Assembly: GCA_910584265.1 (NCBI GenBank)
Contig: CAJTZE010000004.1
Span: 24,333 to 88,332, forward strand
From: an uncultured Dorea sp.
Lineage (GTDB): Bacteria > Bacillota > Clostridia > Lachnospirales > Lachnospiraceae
Length of the DNA: 64,000 nucleotides
Direction: 5' to 3'
A program made the translations under genes and the position numbers. Each line of letters begins with the position of its first letter. The stretch's first letter is position 1. Under the pieces are notes generated by a model. That model saw only the letters and a program-made list of their open reading frames with translations, was not told where the DNA came from and did no database searches. Below are positions 59,918 to 64,000 of this stretch, in pieces.

Positions 59918-61513
59918 TTATACGATCAGCGCCTCTGCCGCCGCCTTTTCTATCGCAATACCCTTCCTATACCTGCGGGCAAATACCTCAAACCCCTCCA
60001 CATCTTCCTGCTTCGGTTCCATCTTCGAGCCTTTGTTCCCCGCAAATACCTTCTCTGACAGATAATCCGCAAGTGTTTCTCCTTTTTCCTTATTCAGCAT
60101 ATAGGAAGCAAGAAGCGCCATTCCCCACGGACCGCCTTCTCCCGCCGTCTCCATTACAGAGACCGGCGTATTGATCGCCGCCGCAAGAATACTCTGTCCT
60201 ACGCCCTTTGTTTTGAACAGGCCTCCATGGCCTAAGATTTCATCAAGCTTTGCTTTTTCTTCCTTGAGAAGAATATCCATACCTGCTTTCAGAGCGCCAA
60301 GCGATGTAAAAAGATGTACCCGCATAAAGTTTGCAAGATTGAACCTGCTCTTAGGCGAACGTACAAACATAGGCCGCCCCTCTTCTACTCCGGTAATGTG
60401 CTCTCCAGACAGATAGCCATAAGATAGCAGGCCGCCGCAGTCTGCGTCTCCCTTCAGCGCCTTATTGTATAAGGTTCCAAACAGCTGGTTCATATCCACA
60501 GCTATACCAAAGCTCTCTGCGAACTCACGGAACAGCCCTACCCATGCATTCAAATCGGAGGTACAGTTATTCGCATGCACCATAGCTGTCAGGCTGCCAT
60601 CCGGTGTAGTTACCAGATCAATCTCTGGATATACCTTTTTCAGCTCCCGTTCAAGCACTACCATAGCAAATACTGAGGTTCCCGCAGATACATTGCCTGT
60701 GCGCTTCCTTACGCTGTTGGTCGCGGCCATGCCGGTTCCTGAGTCCCCCTCCGGCGGGCATACCGGGATACCTGCCTCCAGCGTACCTCCCGCATCCAGA
60801 AGCTTTGCTCCTTCTTCTGTCAAAATTCCTGCTGTTTCTCCGGCCGTAAGAACCTTTGGAAGAATTTCCTTTAATGTCCATGGAAATGCCTTGCCCCCGA
60901 TCAAAGCATCGAATTTCTCTACCTTAGACGCGTCATAATCCTTTGTATCCGGATCAATCGGAAACATGCCGGAAGCATCTCCAATCCCCAGCACCTTCCG
61001 GCCTGTCAGCCGCCAATGAACATATCCGGCAAGGGTCGTAATATATGCAATATCCTTTACATGCTCTTCATTATTTAAAATTGCCTGATACAAGTGGGAA
61101 ATGCTCCACCTCTGCGGAATATTGTACTGAAAAAGCTCCGTGAGAGCCTCCGCCGCCGGAGCCGTAATAGTATTCCGCCAAGTACGGAACGGCACCAAAA
61201 GCTTCTCATCCTTATCAAATGCCATATAACCATGCATCATTGCACTGAAGCCGATTGCACCGACCTTCTTAAGCTTTGTATCATATCTTGCTTCCACATC
61301 TGCCGCCAGCTTCCGATAGCTGTCACGGAGGCCTTCCCAGACGTCCTCCAAAGAATAGGTCCATATACCATTTTCCAAACGATTTTCCCACTCGTGATCC
61401 CCGGACGCAATCGGCGCATGCGTCTCATCCACCAATACTGCCTTTATCCGCGTCGAGCCGAGCTCAATTCCCAATACCGCCCTGCCGTTCTCAATTGTTT
61501 CTCTGCCGTTCAT
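59918..61513 (-). CDS. araB: L-ribulokinase, FGGY family (alternative AraB type)
   Basis: A 531-residue FGGY kinase. N-terminal phosphate motif AVLGIELGSTRIKAVLVD, substrate region GAIGFSAMMHGYMAFDK and FRTWRN, GIGDASGMFPID, and the second ATPase motif GNVSAGTSVFAMVV. The C-terminal adenosine-binding region is GEGGPWGMALLASYML. The sequence is of the xylulokinase-like group that serves as ribulokinase in clostridia and Thermotoga rather than the E. coli AraB type. Its place between araA and araD makes ribulokinase the sensible call. AGGAGG lies before the ATG. Confidence 0.88.
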   Translation of the reverse strand: MNGRETIENGRAVLGIELGSTRIKAVLVDETHAPIASGDHEWENRLENGIWTYSLEDVWEGLRDSYRKLAADVEARYDTKLKKVGAIGFSAMMHGYMAFDKDEKLLVPFRTWRNTITAPAAEALTELFQYNIPQRWSISHLYQAILNNEEHVKDIAYITTLAGYVHWRLTGRKVLGIGDASGMFPIDPDTKDYDASKVEKFDALIGGKAFPWTLKEILPKVLTAGETAGILTEEGAKLLDAGGTLEAGIPVCPPEGDSGTGMAATNSVRKRTGNVSAGTSVFAMVVLERELKKVYPEIDLVTTPDGSLTAMVHANNCTSDLNAWVGLFREFAESFGIAVDMNQLFGTLYNKALKGDADCGGLLSYGYLSGEHITGVEEGRPMFVRSPKSRFNLANFMRVHLFTSLGALKAGMDILLKEEKAKLDEILGHGGLFKTKGVGQSILAAAINTPVSVMETAGEGGPWGMALLASYMLNKEKGETLADYLSEKVFAGNKGSKMEPKQEDVEGFEVFARRYRKGIAIEKAAAEALIV

Positions 61514-61534
61514 TTGACCATCCTCCTGCTTCTT

Positions 61535-63034
61535 CTATTTACGATATGCCATACTGTTCCAGAGAAGTTCATTCTTAAACTGACGGATCGTAGTATCTTT
61601 ATCAATGAAGACAGCCTCAATTCCCATGCATGCCGCCCAGTCTCCCATCTGCTCAGCGGTAAGATCATAGGAGAATGCGGTATGATGTGCGCCTCCTGCC
61701 AGAATCCATGCTTCGGCTCCCGTCTTAAGATTCGGCCGCGGTGTCCAGAATGCAGCCGCAACCGGCAGATTCGGCATGGGTTTCTCAACCTTCTTACAGT
61801 CTACATCATTGATAATCATGCGGAATCTGTCTCCCAGATCGATCAGGGAGACCGCTACCGCCGGACCTGCCTTCGCCGTAAAGACCAATCTTGCAGGGTC
61901 TTCCCTGTCCCCCATGGAAAGCGACTGTTCCTTGATGCTGATCCTTCCGTCTGCAATACTCGGACACACCTCAAGCATATGCGCCTGCAGGATTCCCTCC
62001 TTACCCGGCACCAGATTATAGGTATAATCTTCCATAAAAGAAGTTCCCTTAGCATCCTTCATGCCCTGTGTCATAATCTTCATAATACGGACCATAGCAG
62101 CTGTCTTCCAATCGCCCTCTGCACCAAACCCGTATCCCTTTTCCATCAGTCTCTGAATTGCAAGTCCCGGGAGCTGCTTCAATCCGCCAAGGTCGCCGAA
62201 ATGAGTAACAACTGCCTGATAATTATTTGCTTCTAAAAAACGTTCAAACCCAATCTCAATGCCTGCCTGAACCGCCGCATGCTCACGGAATTCCTTCTCG
62301 TCCCTTCCTTCTAAAAGGATTTCATATTTACTATAATACTCTTCCAGCAGAACGTCAATATCAGCCCTTGACACAGTATTTACCGCGTCTGTGATCTCAG
62401 CGATCGGATATGCATCCACTTCCCATCCAAATTGAATCTGCGCCTCTACCTTATCGCCTTCTGTTACGGCAACATTTCTCATATTATCAGCAACACGCAT
62501 CACACGTACATGACTGCTCTCAATCACGCCCACAGCCGTGCGCATCCAGGCGCCGATCTCCTTCTGCACATCCGCATCTGCCCAGAATCCCACAACAACC
62601 TTGCGCTCCATGCCGAGACGGCTGAAAATGTGCCCGTACTCCCGTCCGCCGTGCGCCGACTGATTCTCATTCATAAAGTCCATATCAATGGTATCATAAG
62701 GAATCTCCTGATTAAACTGTGTATGAAAATGAAGCAGCGGCTTTCTATATTCCTGCAATCCCAGTATCCAGGATTTTGCCGGCGAAAATGTATGCATCCA
62801 TGTAATAACTCCTGCACAGTTCTCGTCTGTGTTTGCTTCATTAAATGTCTTCCGGATCAGTTCATTCGTAATAAGCGTCGGCTTCCACAGGATCTTGTAT
62901 GGAAGATTCCCGGACGCATTCAGCGCTTCCACGATTTTCTGAGCATGCTCTGCCACATGGGCGAGGCATTCATCTCCGTACAGATCCTGTGAACCGGTAC
63001 AGAACCAAAATTCATAATCCTTCATCTTCAACAT
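61535..63034 (-). CDS. araA: L-arabinose isomerase
   Basis: A 499-residue isomerase of normal length converting L-arabinose to L-ribulose. It begins KDYEFWFCTGSQDLYGDECL, carries WMHTFSPAKSWILGLQ, QFNQEIPYDTIDMDFMNENQSAHG and GYGFGAEGDWKTAAMVRIMK with the metal-binding Glu and His residues (EDYTYNL, LEVCPSIA, GGAHHTAFS). GGAGAG lies just before the ATG at 63034. It is first in the operon. No arabinose transporter or AraR gene is in the window. Confidence 0.97.
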   Translation of the reverse strand: MLKMKDYEFWFCTGSQDLYGDECLAHVAEHAQKIVEALNASGNLPYKILWKPTLITNELIRKTFNEANTDENCAGVITWMHTFSPAKSWILGLQEYRKPLLHFHTQFNQEIPYDTIDMDFMNENQSAHGGREYGHIFSRLGMERKVVVGFWADADVQKEIGAWMRTAVGVIESSHVRVMRVADNMRNVAVTEGDKVEAQIQFGWEVDAYPIAEITDAVNTVSRADIDVLLEEYYSKYEILLEGRDEKEFREHAAVQAGIEIGFERFLEANNYQAVVTHFGDLGGLKQLPGLAIQRLMEKGYGFGAEGDWKTAAMVRIMKIMTQGMKDAKGTSFMEDYTYNLVPGKEGILQAHMLEVCPSIADGRISIKEQSLSMGDREDPARLVFTAKAGPAVAVSLIDLGDRFRMIINDVDCKKVEKPMPNLPVAAAFWTPRPNLKTGAEAWILAGGAHHTAFSYDLTAEQMGDWAACMGIEAVFIDKDTTIRQFKNELLWNSMAYRK

Positions 63035-63089
63035 ATGCTTTCTCTCCTTTTACTTTGCTGATCTCAAATTTTCTTGCTTTCCTGTTTCT

Positions 63090-63118
63090 ATAATAGAAAG
63101 CATACTTTCTTCTATCAA
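63090..63118 (-). promoter_or_regulatory. araABD promoter
   Basis: Minus strand TTGATA (63118-63113), 17 bases, TATTAT (63095-63090). The spacer contains GAAAG-TATG-CTTTC, an inverted repeat that could be an operator. Confidence 0.65.
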
Positions 63119-63166
63119 TTTCTTTACTCTGCCTGTATTTTTAAAAAGTTACCTAATCCGACATCA

Positions 63167-63299
63167 GAACAAAAGTATGCTCGCACACTCCCTCGTTACC
63201 GGATTTTAATCAGCACAGCTTTTGTTCTGCGCGCGCAGCCGCGCATTTTATTTTTGTTATCCGGGAAATCCGGAGGACTTTTCTGGATAATAAAAAAAG
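63167..63299. repeat. dispersed two-hairpin repeat, copy B
   Basis: Same element as at 7171-7305. It opens GAACAAAAGTATGCTCGCAC, contains CTTTTGTTC then GCGCGCG, and closes with TTTTTGTTATCC...GGATAATAAAAA around ATCCGGAGGACTTT. The two inverted repeats are kept although several bases differ, some on both sides of a stem. Here too it lies upstream of a minus-strand gene (araA), 133 bases before its start and outside the predicted promoter. Confidence 0.8.
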
Positions 63300-63369
63300 A
63301 TCATCCAAGTACACGATGCCAAATCCAAGAGCCTGACATATACCTGATAATCCCAACCAGCTTTTTTAC

Positions 63370-63408
63370 CTTATGAAAAAAGAAAACCTCCATATAACTG
63401 GAGGTTAA
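63370..63408 (-). terminator. terminator following the tRNA-Pro fragment
   Basis: Minus strand AACCTCC pairs with GGAGGTT around an 8-base loop, followed by TTCTTTTTTC. It directly follows the tRNA 3' end, as expected for the original tRNA gene. Confidence 0.85.
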
Positions 63409-63409
63409 G

Positions 63410-63451
63410 TCGGAGTGACAGGATTTGAACCTGCGGCCTCTACGTCCCGAA
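63410..63451 (-). pseudogene. 3' fragment of tRNA-Pro(CGG), probable attachment site
   Basis: On the minus strand 42 bases match the 3' half of a tRNA. They cover the anticodon loop TTCGGGA (CGG, Pro), the 3' anticodon strand CGTAG, the variable region, the T arm with GGTTCAAATCC and the acceptor strand CACTCCG plus discriminator A. At 63452 the match stops: the 5' anticodon strand, D arm and 5' acceptor strand are absent. The fragment keeps its own terminator. This is what remains on one side when an element integrates into a tRNA gene by a tyrosine recombinase. Confidence 0.82.
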
Positions 63452-64000
63452 CAATTCGCGCACTTTGCACTCAAATATCTCTCAATATTCTGTATATGCC
63501 TAAACGCGCCTGAATTCCGGGGCTTAAAAGAAGTCTTGACATGAATGTAAAATTACTTTCATCTCATTGTAATATGAAACTGTTAGAATAAGTGTTAGAA
63601 CGGGCGGATATCAATTAATCAAATCATTGTCTTACCCCTTTACAGCTTTCGTGTCATTCATACTTACACTGCCAGATTAAGATTTCCCGCCTGGTTCATA
63701 AATTCACGAAGATTATCAATATATCTATAAGGTGCATACTCCGAGTAGATTTCTGGATTATCCAGTATTACAATCTGTACATCATCCGCCCGGATTGCCT
63801 CCAAAGTATTGGGAACACTTCTTGCTTCATTTATACTTTTACATTTATATGCAATACAGCCTTCTTCATCAAATTTTTTTGCCAGAATATAAAATGGGTT
63901 ATTATCCTGTACCATCTGGACCGCTCCTCTCTTTCATCAATTTATTAGGCGTTTGCGAAACGCCAGAACCCGCATAAATACGGGATTCTTTTTGTCACAA
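63452..64000. mobile_element. left end of a probable integrated element (continues beyond the window)
   Basis: The sequence from the tRNA break to the window end is unlike the housekeeping side. It has a direct repeat TGTTAGAA at 63581-63588 and 63593-63600, one small gene on the minus strand (63664-63915), and a hairpin ACCCGCATAAATACGGGATT near 63968-63988. No integrase gene is inside the window. If the reading is right, a complete tRNA-Pro(CGG) lies at the far end of the element. Confidence 0.5.
63664..63915 (-). CDS. small hypothetical protein of the putative element
   Basis: An 83-residue soluble acidic protein (MVQDNNPFYILAKKFDEEGC at the start; IVILDNPEIYSEYAPYRYID in the middle). GAGGAG lies about nine bases before the ATG. 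There is no membrane segment and no motif I can tie to a function. It resembles small unnamed proteins often carried by integrative elements of Lachnospiraceae, but this is an impression. A hairpin lies upstream near the window end. Confidence 0.6.
   Translation of the reverse strand: MVQDNNPFYILAKKFDEEGCIAYKCKSINEARSVPNTLEAIRADDVQIVILDNPEIYSEYAPYRYIDNLREFMNQAGNLNLAV

Noticed and set aside
61094..62236. 380-codon plus-strand frame across araA/araB
   Set aside because: It spans two certain minus-strand genes and reads like complement-strand sequence; no start signal.
63452..63663. Integrase gene at the element border
   Set aside because: No frame with recombinase motifs exists between the tRNA fragment and the small gene; any integrase must lie outside the window.
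1..64000. CRISPR arrays
   Set aside because: No regularly spaced direct repeats of 24-37 bases with unique spacers were seen anywhere in the window.

Overview
The window looks like the chromosome of a gut-type anaerobic Firmicute, most likely a Lachnospiraceae (Blautia/Dorea/Mediterraneibacter-like). The signs are moderate G+C, strong GGAGG ribosome sites, T-box leaders, a four-subunit 2-oxoacid:ferredoxin oxidoreductase, the indirect Asn/Gln-tRNA route (archaeal-type AspRS plus GatCAB), FtsX-type ABC exporters paired with two-component systems, and many sugar loci. The family is inferred from gene content; the species is not assigned.

Layout. 1-2.4 kb: left-edge ABC exporter and a PurF paralogue that lacks the catalytic N-terminal Cys. 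2.5-7.7 kb: T-box-controlled aspS2-gatCAB operon with a dispersed repeat in its leader. 7.9-12.7 kb: decaying two-component/ABC exporter cluster (a frameshift at an A AAA AAG heptamer and a kinase/ATPase deletion fusion). 12.8-18.2 kb: two XRE-type proteins, arginase, CapA-like protein, ClC antiporter. 18.3-22.3 kb: galKT with a divergent AraC regulator and a small hypothetical gene. 22.4-25.0 kb: CbiMN-CbiQ-CbiO metal importer. 25.0-25.9 kb: MITE-like inverted-repeat element and a multiply frameshifted AAA-ATPase-like pseudogene. 26.0-29.5 kb: porCDAB-like operon behind a T-box whose specifier reads AUC (Ile). 29.6-31.4 kb: agr-type kinase with only a stub of its response regulator. 31.6-35.4 kb: MarR-MATE, asparaginase, HicAB. 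35.4-40.9 kb: intact BceAB-like exporter with its two-component system. 41.0-42.5 kb: malQ. 42.7-48.5 kb: a sucrose/raffinose locus (PTS, GH32, AraC, GH36) in which all three catabolic genes are broken. 48.6-59.1 kb: intact fructan locus (LysR, GH32, GH91, GH32, ABC sugar importer, LacI with two perfect operators). 59.2-63.1 kb: araABD. 63.2-64 kb: second copy of the dispersed repeat, a 3' fragment of tRNA-Pro(CGG) that looks like an attachment site, and the first bases of a probable integrated element running off the right end.

Functional reading. The window is mainly carbohydrate uptake and catabolism (galactose, arabinose, maltodextrin, fructans), plus amino-acid-responsive operons and antimicrobial-peptide-type exporters. 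A dead sucrose/raffinose PTS locus sits beside a live fructan locus whose cytoplasmic GH91 enzyme and two GH32 enzymes suggest import and intracellular breakdown of inulin-type fructans or difructose dianhydrides. The Ile-specific T-box on the ferredoxin oxidoreductase operon suggests that it makes 2-oxoacids for isoleucine synthesis rather than only oxidising pyruvate. All calls come from reading the sequence; no database search was possible.
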